Of a stretch of DNA of 64,000 bases, positions 26,612 through 35,479 are shown one piece after another. Each line of letters starts with the position of its first letter. Positions within the stretch are counted from its first letter, which is position 1. The notes beneath the pieces were generated by a model. The model was not told the origin of the DNA. It did no database searches and worked only from the letters and a program-made list of their open reading frames with translations. The stretch spans positions 806,001 to 870,000 of the forward strand of contig JAEZST010000022.1 in NCBI GenBank assembly GCA_023443865.1. The letters run 5' to 3'. The translations under genes were made by a program, and so were the position numbers. The DNA comes from Spirochaetota bacterium (GTDB lineage: Bacteria > Spirochaetota > Spirochaetia > Treponematales > Treponemataceae).

Positions 26612-28501
26612 TCAGGGCGCCGCGTCCGCGAATTCCACGGTGATCTCGCGGATGCGCGCCGTCAATCCTTCCTGTCCGTCCCCGCCCAGATAGAGCACCG
26701 AAACCCGGTTCCCGTTCACGAGATACACTTCCCGATCCCCCGATACCCAGGCGGCTTTGCCGAAGGCGTTCTCGAACTGCGATCTCGTATCGTTGGTCCG
26801 AATATCCCCCCCGGGAGAGACCGGGGACCGGGGCCCGATTCCGACCATTCTCAGCGCGCTCGCCCGGTTCCCCGCGGCGGGAGCCAGCGTCACCGTCGCG
26901 TTGAGCCCCGGGTAGTACCAGGTCTCGGATTCAAGGTTGTACACGATCTCGGCGGGGGTACCCCACTTGTCCAAGACGGCGTCCGAATCGTCGCCGTTGG
27001 TCAGGCCCCGCGCCGTGATTCTGCCGAGGTTTTTCGGGACAGCGAGCTCGAGGAGCCGGGATCGAAGCGCCGTGGCGGGATCGCCGTTTCGTTTCGCGGC
27101 GAGGATCGCGTTCAGGAGCAGTATGCGCGTGTCTCCCGGCGTTCCCGTGGGTACGGTCCAGGGGGAATCGAAGACGGGGCGACTGGACGAAAAGTCGGAA
27201 ATGAGCCCCTCGAATAGGAACGACGCCTTCAGGGCATCCTTATCGGTAAGCAGGGTAACGGCGGCCCGGTTCGCCCGCGCGGCGAAAGAAAAGCGGCCAG
27301 CCCTGCTTCCGGTTTCGGCGGCCGCCGCCGTATCCGCGATTCGCCGCGATCGGGCAATGAGGTTCTTGTCGCCGGAGTAGGCGAGGAGCGCGGAGTAAGC
27401 CGATTCGGCCACGGGGTCGGAATATTTTCGGGTCAATTCCTCGTATGCCGCCGCGGCTTCGGTCCAGGCGGGACTCGCGCTGACCGGCGCGGCGGTGATC
27501 GGCGTTACCGTGTCCGCGATGAGGGGCGCCAGCCGTTCGAATTCTGCGGAACCCTCGCGGGCAAAGGGCAAAACGGTGGCGACGGATAGCCGAGCGGGCT
27601 CTACCTCCGTAAGCCAGCGAAGATGGGAGGCGAAGGCCCTGAGGCGGATGAACCAGGGCGAATCGGGGTAGCGGTCGGTGAGTCCGGCGAGGGCTTCCTG
27701 CAGTTCTTCCGCGCCCGTTCCGGTGCGGAGGTCCCGTAAAACCGCGCGGATCGCGGTACTGTCCGCGGCGGCGTTGCCGGCGTTGGCCCGAAGGTTTTCG
27801 AGGCGCGCCGCGGGGGCGGGAAGGGGCGAAAGGTAGGCGAGTAAATTGCCCGGATTGCCGGAGCGCACCCGCGCGTCAAGGGAAGAAAGCCATTCGGTAT
27901 AAACGGTAGCGTCGTATCCCGCGGCGGACAGAAGCGATAGGGCAAGGGTATCCGCGGCGAAGGCCTCGGCCTCGGAAGGGGCCGTGAGGGCCGCCCAGGG
28001 AAGGGTTTGGGCCGTCGCCGGATTTTCCGAGAAGCGGCGAGCCGCGGCATGATACGGTTGGTCAAGGGCGAATCGGGCCGCCTCGTAGGCGAGGTAGGGG
28101 AGGACCAGACGTTCCCGGCTATCGTCTATGTCCCTCGTCCGTCCGGCTCCCGAGGCGGTACGCGCGAACAGTTCCTCGTCAACGCCGTCGAGGAGCCCGG
28201 AGGATACCTTGAAGGTTCCCCCGGTCAGGTACGCCGCTCCCGCGTCGGGGCTGTTTTCCACCGAAATCGTAATAGAACCCCGGTACAGCTCGGTTTTCCG
28301 GAAAAGGAGGAATAGCGACGAGGTAAGCACGTCGTTCCAGGTACCCAGGTCCGGCGGCGAGAGGAAGCTCCCCTTTCCGGCTGCGGCCGTCGCGGAATCG
28401 GCGAGGGCTTGTCGTATCCGTACCTCGCCGGTCGAGGGTTGCGCGAAGGCGATTCCCCCCGCGAGAAACGCGAAAAGGGCGATGCGAGCTGGTTTGTTCA
28501 T
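26612..28501 (-). CDS. Exported M48-like protein lacking the HExxH zinc site (pseudopeptidase)
   Basis: 629 residues with a signal peptide (KPARIALFAFLAGGIAFAQ). Residues 75-200 follow the layout of M48 metallopeptidases: VSSGLLDGVDEELFA, then LAYEAARFAL where active enzymes have LAHExxHxAL, then EAEAFAADTLALSLLSAAGYD like the downstream EAD helix. Both zinc-ligand His positions are replaced (Y and R), so it is probably inactive. The remainder resembles helical repeats ending in a small beta-rich domain. Probably periplasmic; role unknown. It converges on dapB with two bases between stops. Homology is judged by eye only. Confidence 0.6.
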   Translation of the reverse strand: MNKPARIALFAFLAGGIAFAQPSTGEVRIRQALADSATAAAGKGSFLSPPDLGTWNDVLTSSLFLLFRKTELYRGSITISVENSPDAGAAYLTGGTFKVSSGLLDGVDEELFARTASGAGRTRDIDDSRERLVLPYLAYEAARFALDQPYHAAARRFSENPATAQTLPWAALTAPSEAEAFAADTLALSLLSAAGYDATVYTEWLSSLDARVRSGNPGNLLAYLSPLPAPAARLENLRANAGNAAADSTAIRAVLRDLRTGTGAEELQEALAGLTDRYPDSPWFIRLRAFASHLRWLTEVEPARLSVATVLPFAREGSAEFERLAPLIADTVTPITAAPVSASPAWTEAAAAYEELTRKYSDPVAESAYSALLAYSGDKNLIARSRRIADTAAAAETGSRAGRFSFAARANRAAVTLLTDKDALKASFLFEGLISDFSSSRPVFDSPWTVPTGTPGDTRILLLNAILAAKRNGDPATALRSRLLELAVPKNLGRITARGLTNGDDSDAVLDKWGTPAEIVYNLESETWYYPGLNATVTLAPAAGNRASALRMVGIGPRSPVSPGGDIRTNDTRSQFENAFGKAAWVSGDREVYLVNGNRVSVLYLGGDGQEGLTARIREITVEFADAAP

Positions 28502-28545
28502 GCCTTAACGATACCATACTGCTAGCTGAATGGCAACGAAAGCGA

Positions 28546-28551
28546 TATACT
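28546..28551 (+). promoter_or_regulatory. -10 element for leaderless rlmI transcript
   Basis: TATACT ends 8 bases before the ATG at 28560 with no ribosome site between. It is downstream of the alternative ATG at 28530. Confidence 0.45.
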
Positions 28552-28559
28552 CCCACTCC

Positions 28560-29771
28560 ATGGACAGAGTGTTTCTAAAGGCCCGCGAGGAAGACCGCAT
28601 CCTTCTCGGGCACCCGTGGGTATTCGACAACGAGATCGAGCGGTATCAGGGCCCGTGCGCTTCCGGCGCCGCGGTGGAGGTGATGACCAAGGCCGGCCAT
28701 TTCTTGGGCAAGGGCGTGGTTAACCGCGAGTCAAAGATCACCGTCCGGCTTTTTACCCGGGACCGGGCCGAGGAAATCGACCGGGAGTTTTTCGCGCGCC
28801 GCGTACGGGCGGCTCAGGAAGCCCGGCTTCCCTTCTACGCGGTCGGGGATTCATACCGGCTCGTTTTCGCCGAGTCGGACTATCTTCCCGGCTTGGTGGT
28901 GGACCGCTTCGCGTCCGTTGACGGTACGGTCTTTCTTTCCGTTCAATTCCTTACCCTCGCGATGGAAACCTTTCGCGATCACATCGTATCCGCCCTCTTG
29001 GAGGTGACCGGCGCCGACGGCATATTCGAGCGAAGCGACGTGCACGTGCGCGGCCTGGAAGGGCTGGAAGAACGAAAGGGCTGGATCGGAGCGTCCTTCA
29101 ATCCCCGCGTCACCATCCGGGAAAACGGTATAGAGCTTGAGGTTGACCTCGAAAACGGGCAGAAAACCGGCTATTTCCTCGACCAAAAGGATAACCGGGC
29201 GCGCGTCGCGCAATTGGCGGCGGGAATCGCGAAAAAGGACGGTCGCTGCCGCGTCCTCGATACCTTTACCCACACCGGTGCCTTCGGCCTGAACGCCTGG
29301 AAGGGCGGGGCGACCGAGGTCGAATCGGTGGATATCTCGGACGAGGCCATCGAGACCGTACGGGCCAACGCGAAACGGAACGGCGCCGCCTCCGCGGTAA
29401 CCGCCCGGCAAGCCGACGTGTTCGACCTCCTCAAGGAATACGAGCGCGAGGGGCGGAAGTTCGACCTCATCGTCCTCGATCCACCCGCCTTCACGAAAAG
29501 CGCGAAGATGATCGAGAAAGCCTACGGCGGCTACAAGGAAATAAACCTTCGGGCCATGCGCCTCCTGGAAAACGGCGGTTACCTCGTGACGGCTTCGTGC
29601 TCCCACTTTTTCGGGGCCGACCGCTTTTATTCGATGCTCCAGCATGCCGCCAAGGATTCGCGCCGAACCCTGCAGATTCTCGAAAAACGCGGGCCCGGCC
29701 CGGATCATCCGGCGCTTTCGGGCTATCCCGAGTCCGATTACCTGAAGTGCGCGATAATCAGGGTATGGTGA
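28560..29771 (+). CDS. rlmI: Class I SAM-dependent rRNA methyltransferase, RlmI-like
   Basis: 403 residues. An N-terminal PUA domain (RVFLKAREEDRILLGHPWVF) is followed by a Rossmann methyltransferase with motif I VLDTFTHTGAFGLNAW, motif IV LDPPAFTKS and the catalytic-Cys motif ASCSHFF, matching m5C methyltransferases of the RlmI (23S C1962) type. Target assignment is by family. The ATG at 28560 is chosen over 28530 since the TATACT box lies between them and MDRVFLKAREEDR is the usual start. It overlaps the following miaA copy by 7 bases. Confidence 0.88.
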   Translation: MDRVFLKAREEDRILLGHPWVFDNEIERYQGPCASGAAVEVMTKAGHFLGKGVVNRESKITVRLFTRDRAEEIDREFFARRVRAAQEARLPFYAVGDSYRLVFAESDYLPGLVVDRFASVDGTVFLSVQFLTLAMETFRDHIVSALLEVTGADGIFERSDVHVRGLEGLEERKGWIGASFNPRVTIRENGIELEVDLENGQKTGYFLDQKDNRARVAQLAAGIAKKDGRCRVLDTFTHTGAFGLNAWKGGATEVESVDISDEAIETVRANAKRNGAASAVTARQADVFDLLKEYEREGRKFDLIVLDPPAFTKSAKMIEKAYGGYKEINLRAMRLLENGGYLVTASCSHFFGADRFYSMLQHAAKDSRRTLQILEKRGPGPDHPALSGYPESDYLKCAIIRVW

Positions 29772-30697
29772 ACGGGATCTTCGTCCTCGGGCCTACCGCG
29801 GCCGGGAAAACCGGCTTGGCGGTGGATCTCGCCCGGCGCCTGGCCGCCCGGGACATGGCCGCCGAAATTATCTCCGCCGATTCCCGGCAGGTATACCGCG
29901 GCCTGGATATCGGGTCGGGAAAGGACCTTGCCGAGTACGGCTCGATTCCGCACCACCTGATCGACATTACCGCCTTACCCGCGGAATACAGCGTGTTTGA
30001 CTTTCAGCGCGATTTTTACGCCGCGTGGAACGATGTCCGCCGTCGCGGGGCAATGCCCATAACCTGCGGCGGCACGGGGCTCTATCTCGATTCCGTGCTG
30101 AGGGGGTACGGCTTCGTCCGCGTTCCGCCCAATCCGGCGTTACGCGCCGAGCTTGCGGGCCTTTCCATGGAAGACTTGACCGAGCGGCTTTTACGCCTTC
30201 GGTCGGCGCCGCACAACCGGACCGATCTGGAAGAACGTCCGCGCCTCGTTCGCGCCATCGAAATCGCCGAATACGGCCGGGAAAACCCGATACCGAACGG
30301 CGAAGGCGGGCCGCCCGCGCTGGAACCCCTTATATTGGGCGTCCGCTTCGAGCGGGCGGAATTGCGCCGGCGTATCGCCGAGCGGCTCGACGCCAGGCTC
30401 GGTCAGGGCCTCGTGGAAGAGGTCGCCGGGCTTCACGCCGGCGGCATCGAATGGGAACGGCTGGAACGGCTCGGCCTGGAATACCGGTATACCGCGGAGT
30501 TATTGCAGGGCAAAATAGATTCGGTCGCGGAATACCGCGACCGCCTATACACGGCCATTTGCCAGTTCGCGAAACGTCAGGAAACCTGGTTCAGGGGGAT
30601 GGAACGCAAGGGCGTTCGCGTTCTCTGGGTAGATCGGGGAGAGCGGGAAAGCGCGTGGAATCGCGTGCGCTCGGAGCTGGAAGGGGAAGCAGAATAA
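29765..30697 (+). CDS. miaA: tRNA dimethylallyltransferase MiaA, divergent paralogue
   Basis: 310 residues. P-loop GPTAAGKTGLAV, then ISADSRQVYRGLDIGSGKD where canonical MiaA has DSMQVYRGLDIGTAKP, and HHLIDI, CGGTGLYLDSVL and QFAKRQETWF. MiaA prenylates A37 of tRNAs reading U-starting codons. A more canonical second copy lies at 39443, so this one may have another specificity or be redundant. The start at 29765 overlaps the rlmI stop; the open frame upstream is inside rlmI. Pairing with an rRNA methyltransferase suggests an RNA-modification operon. Confidence 0.8.
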   Translation: MVNGIFVLGPTAAGKTGLAVDLARRLAARDMAAEIISADSRQVYRGLDIGSGKDLAEYGSIPHHLIDITALPAEYSVFDFQRDFYAAWNDVRRRGAMPITCGGTGLYLDSVLRGYGFVRVPPNPALRAELAGLSMEDLTERLLRLRSAPHNRTDLEERPRLVRAIEIAEYGRENPIPNGEGGPPALEPLILGVRFERAELRRRIAERLDARLGQGLVEEVAGLHAGGIEWERLERLGLEYRYTAELLQGKIDSVAEYRDRLYTAICQFAKRQETWFRGMERKGVRVLWVDRGERESAWNRVRSELEGEAE

Positions 30698-30725
30698 AAA
30701 AAGGCGCCGGATGCTTTCCGACGCC
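30694..30725 (-). terminator. Terminator of the small minus-strand gene
   Basis: Read on minus: GGCG-T-CGGA / TCCG-G-CGCC stem (one mismatch), followed by TTTTTTT. On plus it starts at the miaA stop, and the A-run shows it acts mainly on minus. Confidence 0.7.
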
Positions 30726-30761
30726 CATCGTGTCCGGGACTAACGGTCGGGGAAACCGGGA

Positions 30762-30977
30762 TTACGCGGTGGCGACCGCGGTCTCGGCTTCCATTTCGGC
30801 GAGGTAGCCGGTTCTCAGGCAGCTTTCGAAAAGCATGCGGGTCATGTATTCGTCGACGATCTTGATATAGCCGTCAAGGTCACGATAAATGCGCACCATA
30901 AATCCTTCATCGGTTTCATTGAGAACTGACAAATAGTCCGCGGAACCGGGATTGCTCCTGATAAAGTAGTTTTTCAT
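30762..30977 (-). CDS. Small hypothetical protein, 71 aa
   Basis: I do not recognise it. The start at 30977 is set by TGGAGG 5 bases upstream; upstream extension in frame lacks a site. The sequence MKNYFIRSNPGSADYLSVLN continues into a compact acidic domain with FMVRIYRDLDGYIKIVDEYMTR and ends in a run rich in Ala. No signal or membrane segment. It is a single-gene unit divergent from tatD and closed by its own terminator, which supports it being real. Confidence 0.6.
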   Translation of the reverse strand: MKNYFIRSNPGSADYLSVLNETDEGFMVRIYRDLDGYIKIVDEYMTRMLFESCLRTGYLAEMEAETAVATA

Positions 30978-31028
30978 AAAACCTCCAGATAGGATAATTT
31001 TCGGGTACCTGCGGGGAATCTTTAGCGT

Positions 31029-31034
31029 TATAAT
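31029..31034 (+). promoter_or_regulatory. -10 element for leaderless tatD transcript
   Basis: A perfect TATAAT ends 6 bases before the ATG at 31041; there is no room for a ribosome site. The -35 region (TACCTG at 17 bp) is weak. Confidence 0.55.
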
Positions 31035-31040
31035 CCGGAT

Positions 31041-31796
31041 ATGCTTACCGACGCCCACGCGCATCCCTTTGACGTATTCACGGCCTCCGGAACGGAACCG
31101 GCGCTCGGATTGGGCGCCTCGCTATGCGCGAACGCGCATGAACCGCTCGAATTCGCGTGGAACGAGGGCTTTGCCGAGCGGTCCCGCGATTCGCTCCGGG
31201 TGGTGCAATCCTTCGGCGTGCATCCCCAGAATCCCGATCAGGATGCCGTACCCTTTCTCGAATCCCTGGCGCGGCAGGGCCGGATCGGCGCAGTGGGCGA
31301 GGCGGGTTACGATCTTTTTACCGAGGCCTACCGGTCCGACCTGGAACGGCAGCGCCTCGCGTGGTCAGCGCAACTCCGGATCGCCCGGGAATGGGGCTTA
31401 CCGCTCGTGGTGCATTGCAGAAAGGCCCTTGACCTTGTTTTCGCGGATTCCCGAACGCTTTCGGCACTGCATTCCGTTATCTTTCACGGTTGGCCCGGCT
31501 CGCCAGCCGAGGCGAAGGCCTTTTTAAAGCGGGGCGTGAATGCCTGGTTTTCGGCGGGAAAGGGCCTTATGCGCGGCGACCGTTCCCTGATTGCCACCGT
31601 GGAAAGCCTCCCTCGGGAACGTATCCTTGCGGAAACCGACGCTCCCTGGATGACGCTTCGGGGCGAGCGGTATACGGCATTGGGCGATATCGCCGCCGTA
31701 CACGCACGGATAGCGGCCCTGTGGCGCGGGGAACCGGAAGAAACGGAGGGGATTATCGGGGAAAACTTTAACCGGGCGTACGGAATCCGGCGATAA
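31041..31796 (+). CDS. tatD: TatD-family metal-dependent hydrolase
   Basis: 251 residues of the TatD/amidohydrolase-like fold, a family with 3'-5' DNase activity in some members. Visible metal-site motifs are TDAHAHPF at the N-terminus, VGEAGYD, PLVVHCRKA and LAETDAPWM near the C-terminus. The HxH is followed by an unusual Ala-rich stretch, and the family's GEIGLD is GEAGYD here. It ends 29 bases inside the convergent HPt gene. Confidence 0.85.
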   Translation: MLTDAHAHPFDVFTASGTEPALGLGASLCANAHEPLEFAWNEGFAERSRDSLRVVQSFGVHPQNPDQDAVPFLESLARQGRIGAVGEAGYDLFTEAYRSDLERQRLAWSAQLRIAREWGLPLVVHCRKALDLVFADSRTLSALHSVIFHGWPGSPAEAKAFLKRGVNAWFSAGKGLMRGDRSLIATVESLPRERILAETDAPWMTLRGERYTALGDIAAVHARIAALWRGEPEETEGIIGENFNRAYGIRR

Positions 31797-32121
31797 GCAG
31801 GCGGGTCTCGCGGATGGAAAGCGCGAAAACTTCCGTGAATTCCGCGGAGAGGGCCTGGGCCTCATCGATCCTGAGCTCCCGAATTTCCGCCTCGAGGGAC
31901 TGACTGATCGACGCGAGTCCCGTTGCCCCTATGGTGGCCGAGGCTCCCTTCAATTTATTTATATGATAGAGAGCGGCCCGGGAATTCCCCGCTTCCAGCG
32001 CTTCCGTGTAGCCGTCATGGTCCGCCTGTACCGTTTCGAGCCACGTTTCCGCGAATTCGGACCAGAGCGCCGCGTCGCCCTCGAACCGTTCCAGGGCCTC
32101 GTTTATGGAATAGAGGCTCAC
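31768..32121 (-). CDS. HPt-domain protein with Asn at the phospho-acceptor position
   Basis: A 117-residue single histidine-phosphotransfer domain: a four-helix bundle with the core YHINKLKGASATIGATGL. In active HPt proteins the core reads A-H-x-L-K-G; aligning L-K-G puts Asn at the phospho-His position, with the only nearby His two residues earlier. It may therefore be unable to relay phosphate by the usual residue, or use the shifted His. It overlaps the fumarase stop by ATGA and converges into tatD. No sensor kinase or receiver gene is in the window. Confidence 0.7.
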   Translation of the reverse strand: MSLYSINEALERFEGDAALWSEFAETWLETVQADHDGYTEALEAGNSRAALYHINKLKGASATIGATGLASISQSLEAEIRELRIDEAQALSAEFTEVFALSIRETRLLIAGFRTPG

Positions 32122-33728
32122 GGCAAATCCCGGTAAAAATCTTCGCCCCGATCGTTAATCAGAACGAAAACCGGCAGGTTCCGTACCGTCACCAGCCGTA
32201 CGGCCTCCATGCCCAATTCGGGGTAATCGATGATCTCCGAGCGCACGATGTGACGTTTGGCGATGAGCGCGGCCGTACCTCCCATGGTACCGAGATAAAA
32301 CCCGCCGTGAGCGGCGCAAGAAGCCGCCCAGGCCGCGCTCCGGTTGCCCTTCGCGAGGGTGACCAGGGCGACCCCGCGGCTCATCAGCAATTCCGCGTAA
32401 TCGTCCATCCTTCCCGCGGTCGTGGGGCCGAAACTTCCCGAAACCGCGCCCTCCGGGGTTTTTGCGGGTCCCGCGTATAAAATGGCGTATTCGCGGGCGT
32501 ATTCCGGTAAGGCTTCGCCCTTATCCAACAACGATTTCCATCGGGCATGGGCGGCATCGCGGGCAACCAACAGGGTTCCCGAGAGTATGACCGGCGTTCC
32601 CGGCTTTATTCCCTTCAGGGCCGTTCGAAAGGCGTTCAAGCCCCGGTCAAGATCGGCCATGATCGCTCCCGGCGGAACTTCCTCCGCGAGCTTGGCGGCG
32701 TCGGATAGGCCGGGAAGGGCGGTCGGATCGCCGACGGTCCGCTGCACGTGGACCCCGGCCCGGTCGATTCTCGCGAAAAGATTCCGGTGCGCCGAACAGG
32801 ACACTCCGATGGAAACGGGGCAACTGGCGCCGTGCCGGGGAAGGCGGAGGACAACCGACTCGCAGGCGAGTGCCTTTCCCCCGAATTGCGCCCCGATTCC
32901 CGTCGCTCCGGCGATTTCCAAAACCTTTGCCTCCCATTCGGGAACGCGCAAGGGGCGTACGCCCATAACGGCCCTATCCCGTTCGTCCCCTTCCCCTGAC
33001 CACAGGCCGGCGGTTGCGAGCTTGAGGGCGAGAAGGTTTTGTTCCGGGCTAATGCCCCCGACCACCACCGCGATGGTGTAGGGCGGACAGGCCGAGGTTC
33101 CAAGCGCGGCGATCTCGCGCTCGAGGTACGCGGTGAACGAGGCCTCATTGAGCAGGGCCTTGGTGGCCTGCGTCAGCTTCGTCTTATTGGCCGATCCGCC
33201 GCCCTTGGCGCAGAAGAGGAAACGGTAGGAGGGTTCGGTTTCGCGTTCCCGCGGCCCGGAAGCCGCGGCAGACTCTATGAGCACTTGCGCGGGCATATTG
33301 TTACGCGGGTCTTCCTCGGTGAAAAGGTCTCGGGGAACGGTTGTGGAATACCGAAGGTTCCTGCCGGTATAGGCGTCTTCCGCGCCCGCCGCGAGCGCGG
33401 CGCGATCGTCGGCGCCGGTCACGACTCCCTCGTCCTTCCAGGCGAATACCTGGGCAGTGCCGGTGTCCTGGCAGACGGGGTATATACCCTCTGAGGCGAT
33501 TATCGCGTTCTCGAGCAGGCAGCCTGAAACCATGCGGTCGTTTGCGCTGTTTACCGGGTTTACGGCAATCTGCCGAAGATGGTCCAGGTGCGCCTTCGGA
33601 AAGGTAAATGCGATTCGCTCAAAGGCGATTCGGGAAAGCTCGCGAAGCGTACCCTCGGGAACGGAAAGTATTCCCGAGGCGTATGAAGGCGCGAGGCACG
33701 GATCAAGGGTAAGGGTTTCGAAATCCAT
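32118..33728 (-). CDS. Fumarate hydratase, class I (fused alpha and beta parts)
   Basis: 536 residues. Iron-sulfur fumarase or related class I hydro-lyase interconverting fumarate and malate. The N-terminal part contains VCQDTGTAQVF and GGGSANKTKL with the cluster Cys; the C-terminal part contains GSFGPTTAGRMDDY, the signature of the beta half. No signal peptide. argH elsewhere in the window produces fumarate. A TATACT box read on minus (33741-33736) ends 7 bases before the ATG with no ribosome site, so the transcript looks leaderless. It is followed by the coupled HPt gene. Confidence 0.92.
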   Translation of the reverse strand: MDFETLTLDPCLAPSYASGILSVPEGTLRELSRIAFERIAFTFPKAHLDHLRQIAVNPVNSANDRMVSGCLLENAIIASEGIYPVCQDTGTAQVFAWKDEGVVTGADDRAALAAGAEDAYTGRNLRYSTTVPRDLFTEEDPRNNMPAQVLIESAAASGPRERETEPSYRFLFCAKGGGSANKTKLTQATKALLNEASFTAYLEREIAALGTSACPPYTIAVVVGGISPEQNLLALKLATAGLWSGEGDERDRAVMGVRPLRVPEWEAKVLEIAGATGIGAQFGGKALACESVVLRLPRHGASCPVSIGVSCSAHRNLFARIDRAGVHVQRTVGDPTALPGLSDAAKLAEEVPPGAIMADLDRGLNAFRTALKGIKPGTPVILSGTLLVARDAAHARWKSLLDKGEALPEYAREYAILYAGPAKTPEGAVSGSFGPTTAGRMDDYAELLMSRGVALVTLAKGNRSAAWAASCAAHGGFYLGTMGGTAALIAKRHIVRSEIIDYPELGMEAVRLVTVRNLPVFVLINDRGEDFYRDLP

Positions 33729-33735
33729 AGGGGCG

Positions 33736-33741
33736 AGTATA
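33736..33741 (-). promoter_or_regulatory. -10 element for leaderless fumarase transcript
   Basis: TATACT on the minus strand, 7 bases before the ATG at 33728. It is divergent from the lepB promoter. Confidence 0.5.
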
Positions 33742-33763
33742 GTCCTATCTCCCCCTTTTTTGC

Positions 33764-33769
33764 TATACT
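33764..33769 (+). promoter_or_regulatory. -10 element of lepB
   Basis: TATACT 33 bases before the lepB ATG, followed by a conventional leader with GGAGGGG at 33791. The -35 is weak. Confidence 0.45.
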
Positions 33770-33802
33770 ATTTCGACTATCGTACATAACGGAGGGGAAT
33801 TC

Positions 33803-35479
33803 ATGGTTGTCAGTCTTCTATTCTGCGGGATAAGCGCCGCCCTGTACGCCGCGATGTGTTTTACCGCGACGGCAGACGTAGAGTTCTTGGGCTTTCCGCT
33901 TGCCCTCGCGTACGTCGCCGTCGCCGCGTATCGGGGATTCCTCCTGGTTCGAAGGCAGGACCGCAGGTCTTTGGGCGTATTTCGCAAACTCCTCGAATAC
34001 CTTCCGTTCGTATTGTTCACCTCGTTTATATTGCGGCGGGCGGGGGAGGGCGACGGGAGCTTCCTTCTTGACCTCGTATCGGCCGTTCTCTGGCTGGCGG
34101 CGACCGTCTCGTCCTTATACGTCCTGTTCAAGCTCGCCGACAAGCGGGTCGCCGCGTGGCTGCCGCGCATGGGCGGGCCCGCGGTCCCCAAAAAAAGCCT
34201 CGCGGCCCAAGGCATTGAATGGCTCGATGCCCTCGTGCAGGCCGCTTGCCTCGTTCTCCTCATCAATCTCTTCTTTTTTCAGCTGTACGCGATTCCGTCC
34301 GAATCCATGGTCCCCGAGTTCATGATCGGCGACCGCGTGGTGGTGGTAAAAACCCCAAGCGGGCCCAAGTTTCCGCTTTCCGAGGTCGGCATACCCCGGA
34401 TGCGCTCCTATAGCCGGGGCGATATAGTCGTGTTCAACAATCCCCACTATAACGATACCAAGGCGGCGCGCGTGCGTTCCTTCGCGTCTCAGCTCGTGTA
34501 CATGCTTACCTTCACGGGCGTGAACATCAACGTGGACGAATTCGGCGCGGTTAAGGCCGACCCTTTGGTAAAACGGGTAACCGGCGTTCCGGGTGAAAAG
34601 CTCATGCTGGTCGACGGTATCCTCTACGCGAAGCGCGCGGGGGACGAGCGTTTCGTTCCCGTAACGGAGGACGCGCAGTGGGCGACGTGGAACCTGGCCG
34701 CCCTGCCGCGGTCTGAATTGGCGCAGGTTCAACGGGTGGTTCTCTCCGCCGAGGCCTTCAGGGAGCTTGAATCCGTCGAGTCGGTCCGCGCGAACCTGGA
34801 CCTTGAGGCGACGGCGAAGGAATGCAAGGCCCTTGCCGACCGGTTTGTCGCCCTCAAGACCGTCCGCGATACGGTTACCGTCGCCCCCGATCTCCTGACC
34901 CGCGGCAACCGGGAGATACTCAACCTGTTTCAGTCTCACGCCTCCTTGGCCCGGACCCTCCTGACCACGAACGGAGGCGCCCGATGGTTCTCCGATTTTA
35001 TGACCGACTGGATTGGCGATACCGATAGGGACAATCTATTCCAGGAGCGGATGCGGAACACGAACCTCCTGATGAAGCTCGATTTTGGCAGGCTTATCGT
35101 GCGCGACGCCGAGTTGTTCGCCTCGAATGCCACCGCGGAGCGGTTTCAGGGCGACCAGGAGCTTGCGTCCCTCCTGGCCGACGCCCAGAAGTACTACTTT
35201 TACATGACCGAGAGCGATCAGCGAAATATGGGCGAGTTCCCGTCGGGACAAAACGAGTACATTCCCGAAAACAACTATTTCATGATGGGCGATAACCGCT
35301 TCAATTCCCTTGACATGCGCCATTCCCTCGTCTATCGGCTTGTCGAAGTCGACCCCGCGGATACGTGGTCCTTCCTGTACCGCTCGAACCTCGAACCGCA
35401 GTACGTTTCCGTGGACCGTATCCTCGGCACGGCGAATTTCAGGTTTTGGCCCCTGTCACGGGCCGGCGTTCCCCGCTAA
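33803..35479 (+). CDS. lepB: Signal peptidase I, enlarged
   Basis: Removes signal peptides of exported proteins at the periplasmic face of the inner membrane. Catalytic Ser168 in IPSESMVP and Lys257 in VKRVTGVPGE form the Ser-Lys dyad; MMGDNRFNSLDMR (about 494-506) is box E. Four hydrophobic segments precede the catalytic Ser (about 1-22, 28-46, 66-110 and 140-160), more than usual. At 558 residues it is about twice the common length, mainly through some 200 residues inserted between the Lys box and box E (about 280-480), mostly helical and without recognisable domains. The ATG follows GGAGGGG. Confidence 0.9.
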   Translation: MVVSLLFCGISAALYAAMCFTATADVEFLGFPLALAYVAVAAYRGFLLVRRQDRRSLGVFRKLLEYLPFVLFTSFILRRAGEGDGSFLLDLVSAVLWLAATVSSLYVLFKLADKRVAAWLPRMGGPAVPKKSLAAQGIEWLDALVQAACLVLLINLFFFQLYAIPSESMVPEFMIGDRVVVVKTPSGPKFPLSEVGIPRMRSYSRGDIVVFNNPHYNDTKAARVRSFASQLVYMLTFTGVNINVDEFGAVKADPLVKRVTGVPGEKLMLVDGILYAKRAGDERFVPVTEDAQWATWNLAALPRSELAQVQRVVLSAEAFRELESVESVRANLDLEATAKECKALADRFVALKTVRDTVTVAPDLLTRGNREILNLFQSHASLARTLLTTNGGARWFSDFMTDWIGDTDRDNLFQERMRNTNLLMKLDFGRLIVRDAELFASNATAERFQGDQELASLLADAQKYYFYMTESDQRNMGEFPSGQNEYIPENNYFMMGDNRFNSLDMRHSLVYRLVEVDPADTWSFLYRSNLEPQYVSVDRILGTANFRFWPLSRAGVPR

